61,954 nt of DNA from Candidatus Saccharimonadota bacterium (GCA_007135955.1 SLHW01000003.1:1-61954), one strand, 5' to 3'; shown: positions 18,153 through 27,447, counted from the first letter of the stretch. The notes: a model not told the origin generated them from the letters alone. A program made the numbers and translations.

Positions 18153-19451
18153 GTGCAACACAGTGTTACCGAATTAACTCTCTCTAATGGTGCCAAGGGG
18201 CTCCTTATCCATATTCCAACTGCAACGGTTATGTACAGTGAGTTTAGCTTTCGAGCGGGTGAATACCTTGTCGACAGGAAGAAATGGGAGACGCCTCACA
18301 TAATGGAGCACATGGTACTGGGAGCTAATGAGCTAGTGCCAAAAGCTCGGCAGTTTCAGGCTGAGTTTGAGAAAAACGGTGCCTATAGCAATGCGAGCAC
18401 TAGCAGCTACGACATTAGCTACGAAGCCGAGTGTGCTGACTTTGAGTGGGATAGAATATTAGACTTGCTCAAAATTGCCATAACCAAGCCGTTGTTTCTA
18501 CCAGAAGAATTTGACGCTGAATTTGGCAATGTGCGAGAAGAGCTAAACTCGCGCTCCAATAATCATTTTCGCAATCTGAGCCTTGGTATGCGTAAAGAGT
18601 TTGGCTTTTATGCATTAACCGACAAAGAGCGGCTCAAACTTATGAATAACGTCACCATTGAAGATATTCGTAATCATTTCGTCCGTACTCACACCACACA
18701 AAATTTAAGGTTTGTGATTGCCGGGAAACTGCCAATCAAGCGACGCAAGCTCATCCGCAGTCTTTTAGAAGACATGGAGTTACCAAAGGGAGCTGAGCGT
18801 TCGGAGCTGCCAAACGAAGAACCAAAAACGTTCACTAGGCCACTATATATCCATAACTCGAGTGTAAAAAATATGTATTTTTACATGGATACCTTTCTGA
18901 ATCGTCGAATGCGTGATCCAGAGCAGGATGCTCTCAACCTTGTTAATGATATGCTTACAGCTACACTTTACTCGAGAATTCTTGGTACTGCTCGAGAAAA
19001 AGGCCTTGTATATGGCATGAGCTCTGGCGTTAATCAGACCAAGCTCGCTAGTAATTGGTGGTTTGGCTCGCAGGTTATGCCGAAAAACGCAGAGCCTCTG
19101 TTTGATATTATTCGAGCAGAGCTACAAGCGGTGTTTGAGGGCAAAATAAGTGAAGAAGATACCCAGGCAGCAAAGCAGTATGCACTTGGTCGATTTCAGC
19201 GAAGCGGACAGACAGTCGCCGGCGTTGCAATCGGATACGGTAATCGCTATTTCTTTGATGATGAAATTGATGATTACTATAAGATGCCGGAGAGAATTCG
19301 AGCTGTTTCACGTGGTCGGATTGTTAGCATTACTCAGAGCATGTTCCATGACAATATTTGGGGTGTCGGGGTGCTGGGTAGTGTTGGTAAGGATTTTACC
19401 GAGCAGCTTGCTGGTCAAATAGCGCCACTTTGGCAACTCGGCAAACAATAA
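18153..19451 (+). CDS. M16 family zinc peptidase
   Basis: Insulinase/processing-peptidase family enzyme (432 aa). The inverted zinc motif HxxEH is H49-E52-H53 (HIMEH), and the third ligand is E129 or E130 (NVREELN), about 77 residues later as expected. The C-terminal inactive half carries the family's YSRILGTAREKGLVYG substrate-binding region. No signal peptide, so cytosolic. Start is GTG 18153, 14 nt after secA; both may be co-transcribed. Confidence 0.9.
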   Translation: MQHSVTELTLSNGAKGLLIHIPTATVMYSEFSFRAGEYLVDRKKWETPHIMEHMVLGANELVPKARQFQAEFEKNGAYSNASTSSYDISYEAECADFEWDRILDLLKIAITKPLFLPEEFDAEFGNVREELNSRSNNHFRNLSLGMRKEFGFYALTDKERLKLMNNVTIEDIRNHFVRTHTTQNLRFVIAGKLPIKRRKLIRSLLEDMELPKGAERSELPNEEPKTFTRPLYIHNSSVKNMYFYMDTFLNRRMRDPEQDALNLVNDMLTATLYSRILGTAREKGLVYGMSSGVNQTKLASNWWFGSQVMPKNAEPLFDIIRAELQAVFEGKISEEDTQAAKQYALGRFQRSGQTVAGVAIGYGNRYFFDDEIDDYYKMPERIRAVSRGRIVSITQSMFHDNIWGVGVLGSVGKDFTEQLAGQIAPLWQLGKQ

Positions 19452-19511
19452 GTATAGCTTCACAGAAAAACAAAGCTATGCTATAGTTTGCCTTAGTAGC
19501 CAAAAACAAAA

Positions 19512-20339
19512 ATGTCAGAAAAATCATTACAAAACTCAGCCGGAGAACAGTCTTCAACAACCGAGCCATCGCCATCATCTAATCAGCTGAGAGGGCAGTA
19601 TGCTCAGCAGCCAGCACCACCAAATCAGTATCAACAGCAACCGATACAATACAGTCAGCCACCACCTTCTTATCTGCATCCAACCGAACAAACAACGAAG
19701 ACTAAAAAAGCATTTGGTGTTTTTGCAATGCTTCTTATCGGGGCAGCGTCTGTTGCCGCTGGTTTGTGGTTGGCATTTAGTGGGCAAAACACTATTAGCT
19801 ACGAGGAACTAGTTCGTAGTAAAACGACTTCTGACATAACGGAAAATGTTTCATTGTTGCATCCTACTGAGATGCAAAAGGTGTTTCTAGGAAGCAATAG
19901 TTTAGAGTTGCGCCATAACGGAGAAGATGGGCAAGGATTATTTTCAGAAATTTTAGTAGAAGGAGTATTTTTCGGCTCAGATTTTGCTGAAGTGAAAAAC
20001 GAGATTATCAACGGCTTGCTTGAGCCGGGTAGTCAAATACACCAAGAGTTCATGCAAGAGCTAGATTTTGCTGCAGATGACAGCTTTAAACTGAACATAG
20101 GTGACTTTGACACACTTGAAGTAGTGGATGAAAGTGCTGAGCATGCACTGCAAGCCGAAATTACATATCGTCTACCGTTAGCGGGTGACGAGAACACCTA
20201 CATTCCAGCCAAGGGTCGCTACGTATTGGTTTTTGGACAAGAGAAGTTATTTTTTATTCGGATCACTTCCTTGGAGGACATCTATGATGCAAATAAACGA
20301 GTATTCGAAGAGATAGTACAAAGTATTGAAATTGAGTAA
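19512..20339 (+). CDS. One-pass membrane protein with Gln/Pro-rich cytosolic tail
   Basis: Function unknown (275 aa). Residues 1-65 are disordered and rich in Gln, Pro and Ser (repeats such as PPNQYQQQP). A single transmembrane helix lies near residues 70-90 (AFGVFAMLLIGAASVAAGLW), then a ~180-residue extracellular alpha/beta domain. The layout matches those of the genes at 36640 and 42055. A TATAGT -10 box (around 19482) precedes the gene and no Shine-Dalgarno is visible. Confidence 0.75.
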   Translation: MSEKSLQNSAGEQSSTTEPSPSSNQLRGQYAQQPAPPNQYQQQPIQYSQPPPSYLHPTEQTTKTKKAFGVFAMLLIGAASVAAGLWLAFSGQNTISYEELVRSKTTSDITENVSLLHPTEMQKVFLGSNSLELRHNGEDGQGLFSEILVEGVFFGSDFAEVKNEIINGLLEPGSQIHQEFMQELDFAADDSFKLNIGDFDTLEVVDESAEHALQAEITYRLPLAGDENTYIPAKGRYVLVFGQEKLFFIRITSLEDIYDANKRVFEEIVQSIEIE

Positions 20340-20353
20340 TAGCTTGCTCTTGC

Positions 20354-20359
20354 TATACT
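20354..20359 (+). promoter_or_regulatory. -10 box of prfB
   Basis: TATACT ending 7 nt before the GTG start at 20367, consistent with a leaderless mRNA beginning at or next to the start codon. Confidence 0.5.
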
Positions 20360-20366
20360 ACAATTT

Positions 20367-21452
20367 GTGAAGCAACTAAAACTAGAGATAGATGAACTAC
20401 TTTCGCAGGTAGCAGGGGCAACGGATAAATTGTCTATTGCTGAGCTTGATCGGCAGCGTGCAGTAATTAAGCAAGAAATGTCAGGTTCTCATTTCTGGGA
20501 CAATAACGAAGTAGCCGCTAATAAATCCAAGCAGTATGCTCGACTAGACCAACAAGTCAGTCCTTGGCAGAAGCTACATCTTTCGCTAAACGAGCTAGCC
20601 GAGCTAGCTGCAACCGAAGATAGTTCACTACAGGACGAAATAACAAAGCAACTACTCGAAAATCAAAAATTATTTGATGAGCTTAAGCAGCAGCTGATGT
20701 TTCAGGGCAAATATGATACCTACGACGTTATATTGTCGATTTATGCTGGTGCCGGTGGAACTGACGCTCAGGATTGGGCTGAGATGCTACTTAGAATGTA
20801 TACTCGATGGGCTCAGCAGCACAAATTCGATGCACTGCTATTCTCACATTCAGCCGGTGATGAAGCAGGTATTAAAAGTGCATCACTAGAAATTTCCGGC
20901 TCTTTCATGTACGGCAGACTACGAGGCGAAAATGGTGTACACCGATTAGTTCGTCAGAGCCCGTTCAATAGTGATAATTTGCGACAAACAAGCTTTGCAA
21001 TGGTTGAAGTTATGCCGAAGGTTGCTGAGCCAAAGGCAATCGAGCTTAATGAAAAAGATCTTAGAATAGACGTCTATCGTAGCGGTGGCCGTGGTGGACA
21101 GTCAGTCAACACCACCGACTCTGCGGTACGAGTAACGCATTTGCCGACTGGAATTACAGTTAGTATTCAAAATGAAAAATCACAAATACAAAACAAAGAA
21201 ACAGCCCTAACAATACTTCGCTCACGGCTACTGCAACTCAAACTAGAGCAACACGTTGAAAAAATAGAAGAGATTAAGGGTGGCTCAACTTCAGCAGAGT
21301 GGGGTAACCAAATCCGTAACTACGTTCTTCATCCCTATAAACAAGTCAAAGACGTTCGTACCAAGCACGAAGCAAAGGACCCTGATCGTGTGCTGGATGG
21401 TGATATCGATGATTTCATAAAAGCGTACTTAGAGCATACATTGGGCCAATAA
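20367..21452 (+). CDS. prfB: Peptide chain release factor 2
   Basis: Terminates translation at UGA and UAA. The stop-codon recognition tripeptide SPF is in RQSPFNSDN, and the peptidyl-hydrolysis motif is RSGGRGGQSVN. It is 361 aa. The reading frame is continuous from a GTG at 20367: the programmed +1 frameshift (CUU UGA C) that autoregulates most bacterial prfB genes is absent, so that feedback is missing here. Presence of RF2 and of TGA stops in this window shows UGA is a stop codon, unlike in Gracilibacteria and SR1. Confidence 0.96.
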   Translation: MKQLKLEIDELLSQVAGATDKLSIAELDRQRAVIKQEMSGSHFWDNNEVAANKSKQYARLDQQVSPWQKLHLSLNELAELAATEDSSLQDEITKQLLENQKLFDELKQQLMFQGKYDTYDVILSIYAGAGGTDAQDWAEMLLRMYTRWAQQHKFDALLFSHSAGDEAGIKSASLEISGSFMYGRLRGENGVHRLVRQSPFNSDNLRQTSFAMVEVMPKVAEPKAIELNEKDLRIDVYRSGGRGGQSVNTTDSAVRVTHLPTGITVSIQNEKSQIQNKETALTILRSRLLQLKLEQHVEKIEEIKGGSTSAEWGNQIRNYVLHPYKQVKDVRTKHEAKDPDRVLDGDIDDFIKAYLEHTLGQ

Positions 21453-21506
21453 TTATAATATTATTATGACATTATTATAATAAACGATGACTATCGAAAT
21501 AGGTAT

Positions 21507-21790
21507 AGCCCTGTATCTCTGTCGGCGCTTGCATCTTGCTCAAGCTTAACCCGATAAGCACATGCTAGTTTTTTAATCTATTATTTATCAAACAGAGATA
21601 TGCTCGACTCCAGGGCTTTGTTTCATAAAGACTACTTGCTAGCTAACACCAAAATACGAAGCTAGTGAACTTGTTTTACGAGTTGATCCTTATTAACTTT
21701 AGGTATATTAGGCTCGATAATAATTCTTAATATATGTCTTTGCCTGTAAATGGCGTGATTAAATAGTGTATCAAGGCAAGTGTTTTTTAT
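21507..21790 (+). ncRNA. Candidate structured RNA between prfB and ftsE
   Basis: A 356-bp gap without a gene. AGCCCTG (21507-21513) and TATCTCTG (21514-21521) pair perfectly with CAGGGCT (21611-21617) and CAGAGATA (21593-21600), giving a 15-bp helix interrupted by a 10-nt bulge on one side. Inside is a GCTTG/CAAGC hairpin (21537 region). Further on, TTGCCT (21740-21745) pairs with AGGCAA (21774-21779), followed by a six-T run (21783-21788), resembling an intrinsic terminator. The whole could be a free RNA or an ftsE leader/attenuator. No known RNA family is recognised. AT-rich repeats (TTATAATATTATTATG) lie at 21451-21485. Confidence 0.45.
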
Positions 21791-21791
21791 G

Positions 21792-21797
21792 TATAAT
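21792..21797 (+). promoter_or_regulatory. -10 box of ftsE
   Basis: Perfect TATAAT ending 11 nt before the ATG and starting 4 nt after the upstream T-run. ftsEX would therefore have its own near-leaderless promoter. Confidence 0.5.
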
Positions 21798-21808
21798 GAT
21801 ATTCGCTT

Positions 21809-22486
21809 ATGATTTTATTAGATCGCGTTTCCAAAGTTTATGGTAAAGAAGTCGCTGCACTTGATCGTATATCACTTCACGTAGAGCAAGACGAGTTTGT
21901 GATTATCATTGGTAGCTCTGGTGCCGGTAAGTCCACCTTGCTCAAGCTGCTCACACGAGAAGAGAAACAGTCTTCCGGTAAGATTGTCATTGGCAATATC
22001 GACTACGACAAGCTTAAAGACAAAGAAATCCCATATTTACGCCGCAAAATTGGTGTTGTGTTTCAGGACTTTAAGTTACTACCCAATAAGAATGTTTTTG
22101 AAAACGTCGCTTTTGCACTCGAGATAGTAGGGCACTCTAACCGCGAGATAAAGCATACAGTGCCAAAAGTTCTCAACGTTGTCGGGCTTCGAGGCAAAGA
22201 AAAACGAATGCCAGCGGAATTATCCGGTGGCGAGCGTCAGCGGGTATCGATTGCTCGCGCTATCGTCCGTCAACCAAAGATACTAGTAGCCGATGAGCCA
22301 ACCGGCAACTTAGATCCTCGTCACGCTTGGGATATCATTCGTATCCTTGAAAAGATTAATCGCTTTGGCACTACGGTACTACTGACTACGCACAATCAGG
22401 AAATTGTTAATAAGTTGAAGCGACGAGTGGTGACACTGCAAGACGGACGGATTATTAGCGATAAAGCTCACGGAGAATATACATGA
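21809..22486 (+). CDS. ftsE: Cell division ABC ATPase FtsE
   Basis: Cytosolic ATPase of the FtsEX complex, which couples ATP hydrolysis at the septum to activation of periplasmic or extracellular murein hydrolases. Walker A GSSGAGKST, signature LSGGERQRVS, Walker B ILVADEPTGNLDP and the switch His in TTHN are intact (225 aa). It overlaps ftsX by 4 nt and is followed by two coiled-coil hydrolase genes that are its likely outputs. Confidence 0.97.
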   Translation: MILLDRVSKVYGKEVAALDRISLHVEQDEFVIIIGSSGAGKSTLLKLLTREEKQSSGKIVIGNIDYDKLKDKEIPYLRRKIGVVFQDFKLLPNKNVFENVAFALEIVGHSNREIKHTVPKVLNVVGLRGKEKRMPAELSGGERQRVSIARAIVRQPKILVADEPTGNLDPRHAWDIIRILEKINRFGTTVLLTTHNQEIVNKLKRRVVTLQDGRIISDKAHGEYT

Positions 22487-23439
22487 GGCGCGATCGTAGC
22501 ATAAAGCGTTGGCTGATTACCGTTTATCGCTTGAGCATTACCGGAATCAGGAATCTCTTTCGTAATGCCTGGTTGAGCGTGGCGGCAATGGCGGTGATGT
22601 TTGTGGCGTTGTCGATATTGCTGTTTACGGTAGTACTGAATGTCACGACGAGCAATGCTATCACTGAACTGTCACGCAACCTAAAAGTATCGATTTATCT
22701 AGAGGATGACATAACTAATGAGCAAAGGTTTGAGCTCGAAACGGCACTAGCCTCCAGTCCGTATACTGCTGATCTAGAGTTTATTTCGAAAGATGACGCT
22801 CGGGCTCGATTTGTCGAGAACTTTCGTGATGATGAGGCATTGCTAGAGGGACTATTCCTAGTCGGTGATGATTCGTTGCCGGCGTCTTACGAGGTGAGTG
22901 CAGTTAGTCTAGATGATTTTGGCAATATTGAGGTAATTGCGCTCGATGAGCAGTTTGATGAAGCTATCGAGAGTATTACACTGGGCCGCACCGATGCTCG
23001 AGCAACTATCGAACGAGCAGCGCAAGCCCAAGCGTTTATCACCAGTGCTAGTGCCTTAGCCGCCATTATTTTTACTGTTATTTCAGTACTGATAATCTTT
23101 AACACGATTCGCATTGCTATCTTCACTCGTAATGAAGAGATCCGTAATATGAAATTAGTTGGTGCAACACCATGGTATATCAGAGGACCGTTTTTGGTAG
23201 AGGCAAGTATGTATGGCGTTATCTCAGGCGTTCTTGCGGTGGTAGCGGTCTATAGTATTATCTATTCGATCGGGCCAAATATCATTAACCAAGATGAGTT
23301 TCGAGCAACCTATGAATTCTTTACGCAGCCGACAGTCATAATATTGGCGTTAATCGCGACAGTTACAAGCGGTATCGTGGTTGGCGCGTTTTCGAGCATG
23401 CTTGCAATGCGAAAGTACCTCCGACTCAAGCATTGGTAA
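22483..23439 (+). CDS. ftsX: Cell division membrane protein FtsX
   Basis: Membrane partner of FtsE (318 aa). One helix near residues 22-50, an extracellular domain of about 120 residues that in other bacteria contacts the hydrolase coiled coil (PcsB or EnvC), then three helices (about 185-210, 235-262, 282-308) with the cytosolic coupling sequence TRNEEIRNMKLVGAT. It overlaps ftsE by 4 nt (ATGA). Confidence 0.95.
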   Translation: MRRDRSIKRWLITVYRLSITGIRNLFRNAWLSVAAMAVMFVALSILLFTVVLNVTTSNAITELSRNLKVSIYLEDDITNEQRFELETALASSPYTADLEFISKDDARARFVENFRDDEALLEGLFLVGDDSLPASYEVSAVSLDDFGNIEVIALDEQFDEAIESITLGRTDARATIERAAQAQAFITSASALAAIIFTVISVLIIFNTIRIAIFTRNEEIRNMKLVGATPWYIRGPFLVEASMYGVISGVLAVVAVYSIIYSIGPNIINQDEFRATYEFFTQPTVIILALIATVTSGIVVGAFSSMLAMRKYLRLKHW

Positions 23440-23454
23440 AGCAGCGAACCCCTC

Positions 23455-23483
23455 TTGTGCTTAATTGCGAATTTAAGTATAAT
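23455..23483 (+). promoter_or_regulatory. Promoter of the CHAP hydrolase gene
   Basis: TTGTGC (23455-23460), a 17-nt spacer and TATAAT (23478-23483), upstream of the gene starting at 23522. Confidence 0.55.
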
Positions 23484-23521
23484 TCCACACAAGTCTAAAA
23501 AATAAACAGACGTTAAAAAAC

Positions 23522-24733
23522 ATGACATCAAAAAAGGAATTCGTAACTACTGTACGTCGACGCTTGAGCGTGGTGGGATTCGTTGTGTTGTCGGTTGCAT
23601 TGGTGGCAAGCGGTTCGTTTGGTGTGGTCGCGCAAAATCTACAAGAGCTACAATCAGAATCTGCTGAAATACGTTCCGAGATGGAGCAGGCCAGTGAAGA
23701 GGTGGTGCGACTGCGAGAACAGGCTACTGATTTAGAGGAAGCGATTGAAGAACTTGATGAACAGATAGAAGAGTCAAGCAAAGAAATTGAGAGAATAAGT
23801 ATTGTTATTGATGAGTTACAAGATGAGCTAGATATTGCTCAGGCCAATCTTGAAGCACAACAGGCACTTTTGCGGGCAAATATGCGGACATTATATAAAC
23901 GAGGTGGTGTATCGACGGTGGAGCTACTGGCTGCTAGTGAGAGCTTCTCAGAATTTATAGATGAGCAAGAATACCTTGAGCGGCTAAAAGGATCGATTCA
24001 GGATTCAACGAGAGCTGTATACGATATACGTCAAGCGATTAAGCGTCAACAAACCGAACAGAAGGAATTACTTATTCAGCAAGAGGGTATTCAGCAGTCA
24101 CTAAATGATCTGCGTGAAGAGCGACGAAAACTACTTGATAGTAATCGCGATGAGCAAGAACGATTATGGGAATACACTCAGAGCCTGGCTGAGCGACAGC
24201 GTCAGATAAATCAAGAATTGATTCGGATGAGTCACATTGTGACGACTGAAGGAACTGGTGGCTATCCGTGGGCAAATGCATTGTGTGCGTATACTGATTT
24301 GCCGGTTGGTCCGTGTCGGCACCCAACCGACAGCTGGGGTGATTTTGAATGGTACGTCAATGATAGAAATAATCGTCGGGACAAATGGGAGTTCTTTTAC
24401 CGAAACTGTACTTCTTACGTTGCTTGGCGAAGTGCTCAGGACGGCTTTGAGCTAACCCCGCTTGGCCCGGGCAGAAGTGGCCTCGGTGATGCTGGCTCAT
24501 GGCACACTAACGCTTCTCGTTACGACAAGTTGAGCGTTGGCAATGAACCAAAAATAGGTTCATTTGCGGTGTTTGCGAACGGGCCATTTGGGCATGTTGC
24601 ATACGTTGAAAGAATTGCAGGTGACAGAGTCTTAGTAAGCGAGTATAATCTTTTTGGTGACGGTGCTTATTCTGAAAGATGGATCCCGAGATATCAGCCA
24701 ACTGCTTACGTCTACCCACCGCACGCAAGATAA
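23522..24733 (+). CDS. PcsB-like peptidoglycan hydrolase: coiled coil plus CHAP domain
   Basis: Exported division hydrolase (403 aa). An N-terminal signal/anchor segment (about residues 12-38) precedes a long coiled coil (about 40-240) and a C-terminal CHAP amidase/endopeptidase domain with C296 (YRNCTSYVAW) and H358 (FGHVAYVE). The coiled coil is the part that docks on FtsX in PcsB systems. Its core (MRTLYKRGGVSTVELL then SEFIDEQEYLERLKG) recurs almost identically in the next gene, showing a tandem duplication of the coiled-coil module. It has its own promoter. Confidence 0.92.
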   Translation: MTSKKEFVTTVRRRLSVVGFVVLSVALVASGSFGVVAQNLQELQSESAEIRSEMEQASEEVVRLREQATDLEEAIEELDEQIEESSKEIERISIVIDELQDELDIAQANLEAQQALLRANMRTLYKRGGVSTVELLAASESFSEFIDEQEYLERLKGSIQDSTRAVYDIRQAIKRQQTEQKELLIQQEGIQQSLNDLREERRKLLDSNRDEQERLWEYTQSLAERQRQINQELIRMSHIVTTEGTGGYPWANALCAYTDLPVGPCRHPTDSWGDFEWYVNDRNNRRDKWEFFYRNCTSYVAWRSAQDGFELTPLGPGRSGLGDAGSWHTNASRYDKLSVGNEPKIGSFAVFANGPFGHVAYVERIAGDRVLVSEYNLFGDGAYSERWIPRYQPTAYVYPPHAR

Positions 24734-24844
24734 ATACAACTGCAATATAGACATACAATAACTCAAGTTAAAAGGGGGTTACGAGGGTGAGCCAAGGTAT
24801 TTTTGTGGGCACTTCACGCCACAGAAAAAGAATTAAAAATCTAA

Positions 24845-24873
24845 TTGCAAACATAAACAGTAAACGATATAAT
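24845..24873 (+). promoter_or_regulatory. Promoter of the permuted-M23 hydrolase gene
   Basis: TTGCAA (24845-24850), a 17-nt spacer and TATAAT (24868-24873). Its position inside the possible 5' extension of the next gene supports the ATG at 24913 as the true start. Confidence 0.55.
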
Positions 24874-24912
24874 AAAAGCACTCCTTCCAAAACAAAAACA
24901 ACGGCGAATACT

Positions 24913-26082
24913 ATGACAAAATTTTTACTACTGGCAACTCCTTTATTTAAGCGACAGCTGACGTTTGTTGTCGCTGCCGGCTTTGTGTTTGGCAGTATGC
25001 TTTCAATTGTTTCATTGCCGGGGTTTGGTGGCGCTCAGAGTATTGATGAATTGCGCCAGCAATCAGCCGAACTAGAGCGAGAAATCGAAGAAACTCAAGG
25101 ACAGGTAGAAAATCGGCAACGCGAAGCCGTGAGCCTAGAGAGAACTATCGGAAATTACGATAATCAGATAAGTGCTGCAACGCAGAAAATAAATGAAATA
25201 ACCAATGATATCAATCGTCTTGAACGAGAAATTATTGAAGCGGAAGCCGAGCTAGAGCGCCAGAAAGACTTGCTGAAGGTAAACATGCGAGCGCTGTATC
25301 GACGAGGCGGGGCATCGACAGTCGAGTTACTGATTGCTAGTGAGAGCTTCTCAGACTTTATTGACGAACAAGAATATTTGGAGCGGATAAAGGGCGGCAT
25401 TCAAACTGCCACTAACCAAGTGATTGAACTTCAGGAACAAATGGAAGAACAAAAAGCCGAGCAGGAAAACCTATTGGCGCAGCAAGAGGTCGTTAGGGCT
25501 AACTTAGCGAGTGCTCGAGCTGACAGAGAGAGTCTACTGCAGAAAACGCGCGGTGAAGAAGCCCGTTTCCGTGAATTGGTAGCAGAACTCGAAGAGATGC
25601 GTAAAGAAGCCGAGGCTGCCTTAGCCCGAGCGATAGCTGCTGGTAGCTTCCGAACGTCACCCGTAGGAGCGGTTGCCGCCGGTGATGTCGTCGGCACCAT
25701 GGGTAACTCTGGCCTATCTAGTGGCCCACACTTACATTTAGAGGTTCGGGTCAACGGCTCAGATACGAATCCAGCTCCATATATGAAGCATGCTGCAGTA
25801 GACCAGCCACCAGCTTGGGTGAGTCAAGGCTATGGTGTTCGATCAGGCATCTATGCTCGTGGGTATCACCCAGGCATTGATTATGCTGGACCAATCGGAA
25901 CACCGATTAGAGCTATCGACAGTGGATATATGTATCGCGGTTGTTCGAATGACCTATTGGGCACTTCTGGCAACCCATACGGGTACGTGGCGATAGTGGA
26001 GCACAACAATGGAGCGGTTAGTATTTATGCTCATATGCACGATGGTCCAGCAGCGTGTGGTTACAACATACCTCCTTGGTAG
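24913..26082 (+). CDS. Coiled-coil murein hydrolase with apparently circularly permuted M23 (LytM) domain
   Basis: EnvC/PcsB-like exported protein (389 aa from ATG 24913; a GTG at 24787 would add 42 residues and remove the signal segment from the N-terminus). Signal/anchor about residues 8-38, coiled coil about 40-240, then the M23 motifs in reversed order: GNSGLSSGPHLHLEVR (H273, H275) comes first, then HPGIDYAGPIGTPI (H319, D323) and YAHM (H374). In ordinary LytM domains HxxxD precedes YxH, which precedes HxH. All zinc and catalytic residues are present, so the domain is likely active but permuted. Tandem paralogue of the CHAP hydrolase and probable FtsEX client. Confidence 0.88.
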   Translation: MTKFLLLATPLFKRQLTFVVAAGFVFGSMLSIVSLPGFGGAQSIDELRQQSAELEREIEETQGQVENRQREAVSLERTIGNYDNQISAATQKINEITNDINRLEREIIEAEAELERQKDLLKVNMRALYRRGGASTVELLIASESFSDFIDEQEYLERIKGGIQTATNQVIELQEQMEEQKAEQENLLAQQEVVRANLASARADRESLLQKTRGEEARFRELVAELEEMRKEAEAALARAIAAGSFRTSPVGAVAAGDVVGTMGNSGLSSGPHLHLEVRVNGSDTNPAPYMKHAAVDQPPAWVSQGYGVRSGIYARGYHPGIDYAGPIGTPIRAIDSGYMYRGCSNDLLGTSGNPYGYVAIVEHNNGAVSIYAHMHDGPAACGYNIPPW

Positions 26083-26159
26083 GTAGTGCCTCAATCTTAA
26101 TAATAATATCGAGCTTACGATTGCAGAAGTCTTCTGTATAATGTTGCTCTGGAGGGTTT

Positions 26160-27383
26160 ATGAAACAAACTTCGGAAGAATCAGATCAGCAAAAACAATC
26201 ATTGAATAATCAGTTTTCTTGGCGACAAATTGTTCTGGCGTTCGGCATATTTTTTATTGGGACTGCCTTTGGCTTTGGCTTGCAAGATAGCTCGTTGCTC
26301 GACAGACCGACGACGACCCAAAACCAAGAGCTGCCCAGTAGGCTGGATTATTCATCAGTTGATGAAGTATACGACTCACTTCGGGAAAACTTTGATGGTG
26401 AATTATCTGTAGACGAATTACTGGATGGACTAAAGCGTGGCCTTGCACAGGCAACCGGTGATCCATATACAGAATACTTAAGCGTAGAGGCCAGTCAAGA
26501 CTTTGATGACGATTTAAGCGGTACCTTTAGCGGTATTGGTGCTGAGCTTGGTCGTGAAGACGAAAACATAATAATTGTAGCGCCACTAAGCGGCTTTCCG
26601 GCGGAGGATGCCGGGCTTCAATCTCGTGACGTTATTTTGCAAGTAGACGGCGAGTCGGTTACTGGTAAGTCGATTACAGAAGTAGTTCAGATGATTCGCG
26701 GTGAAGTCGGTACTGACGTAACATTGACTATTGCACGAGACTTTGAGCGACTAGAGATTACCATAACTCGTGAGACAATTACGATTCCAAGTGTGGAGTT
26801 TGAGATACTTGACGGCAATATTGGATACCTTGATGTTAGTCGTTTTGGCGAAGATACAGTACAGCTGGTGCGTCGTGCGTATCAAGACTTTATGACTGTC
26901 GGCGTCGATGGGATTGTGCTTGATATGCGTACCAATCCTGGCGGATTACTCAACGCATCGGTAGAATTAGCTGATTTATGGCTACCTCGTGGAGCGGTCA
27001 TTGTTGAAGAGCGTCGAGGTGATGAAGTAATTCGCACCTTTGATTCACGTAGTGATCCACTCATTGATGGTATACCTACCATTGTGCTTGTTAACGAAGC
27101 GAGCGCCAGCGCCAGCGAGATTGTTGCTGGAGCCCTCAGCGATAATGGAGTAGCGACAATTATCGGGCAGACAACATTTGGCAAGGGAAGTGTACAGCAA
27201 CTTGATCGTTTGCGTTCTGGCGGCACACTCAAGGTGACAATCGCTCGCTGGTATACACCAGAAGGCCTGAATATTGACCGTGAGGGAATTGAGCCAGAAA
27301 TTTCGGTAGAACGAACTCGAGAAGATTTCGAAGCTGACAGAGATCCGCAACTCGATCGCGCGGTTGAAGAGCTCACTCGTTAA
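26160..27383 (+). CDS. S41 C-terminal processing peptidase (CtpA/Prc family)
   Basis: Membrane-anchored serine protease facing outward (407 aa). One transmembrane helix near residues 22-42, a PDZ domain about residues 120-215 (FSGIGAELG ... GFPAEDAGL), then the S41 catalytic core with Ser317 in NEASASASE and Lys342 in FGKGSVQ, 25 residues apart as in Prc. In Gram-positive bacteria such enzymes trim exported or wall-associated proteins; the position after two wall hydrolases suggests it may control them. A TATAAT box and GGAGG precede the ATG. Confidence 0.95.
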   Translation: MKQTSEESDQQKQSLNNQFSWRQIVLAFGIFFIGTAFGFGLQDSSLLDRPTTTQNQELPSRLDYSSVDEVYDSLRENFDGELSVDELLDGLKRGLAQATGDPYTEYLSVEASQDFDDDLSGTFSGIGAELGREDENIIIVAPLSGFPAEDAGLQSRDVILQVDGESVTGKSITEVVQMIRGEVGTDVTLTIARDFERLEITITRETITIPSVEFEILDGNIGYLDVSRFGEDTVQLVRRAYQDFMTVGVDGIVLDMRTNPGGLLNASVELADLWLPRGAVIVEERRGDEVIRTFDSRSDPLIDGIPTIVLVNEASASASEIVAGALSDNGVATIIGQTTFGKGSVQQLDRLRSGGTLKVTIARWYTPEGLNIDREGIEPEISVERTREDFEADRDPQLDRAVEELTR

Positions 27384-27447
27384 TCTAGCTTGCACCCAAC
27401 AGCAATAACCGGTAGCATACATACGTATATAACGGAGAGGAAAAGCG

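Noticed and set aside
20367..20460. Programmed frameshift in prfB
   Set aside because: The frame is continuous from the GTG start through the region matching codons 20-35; no CTTTGA slippery site is present.
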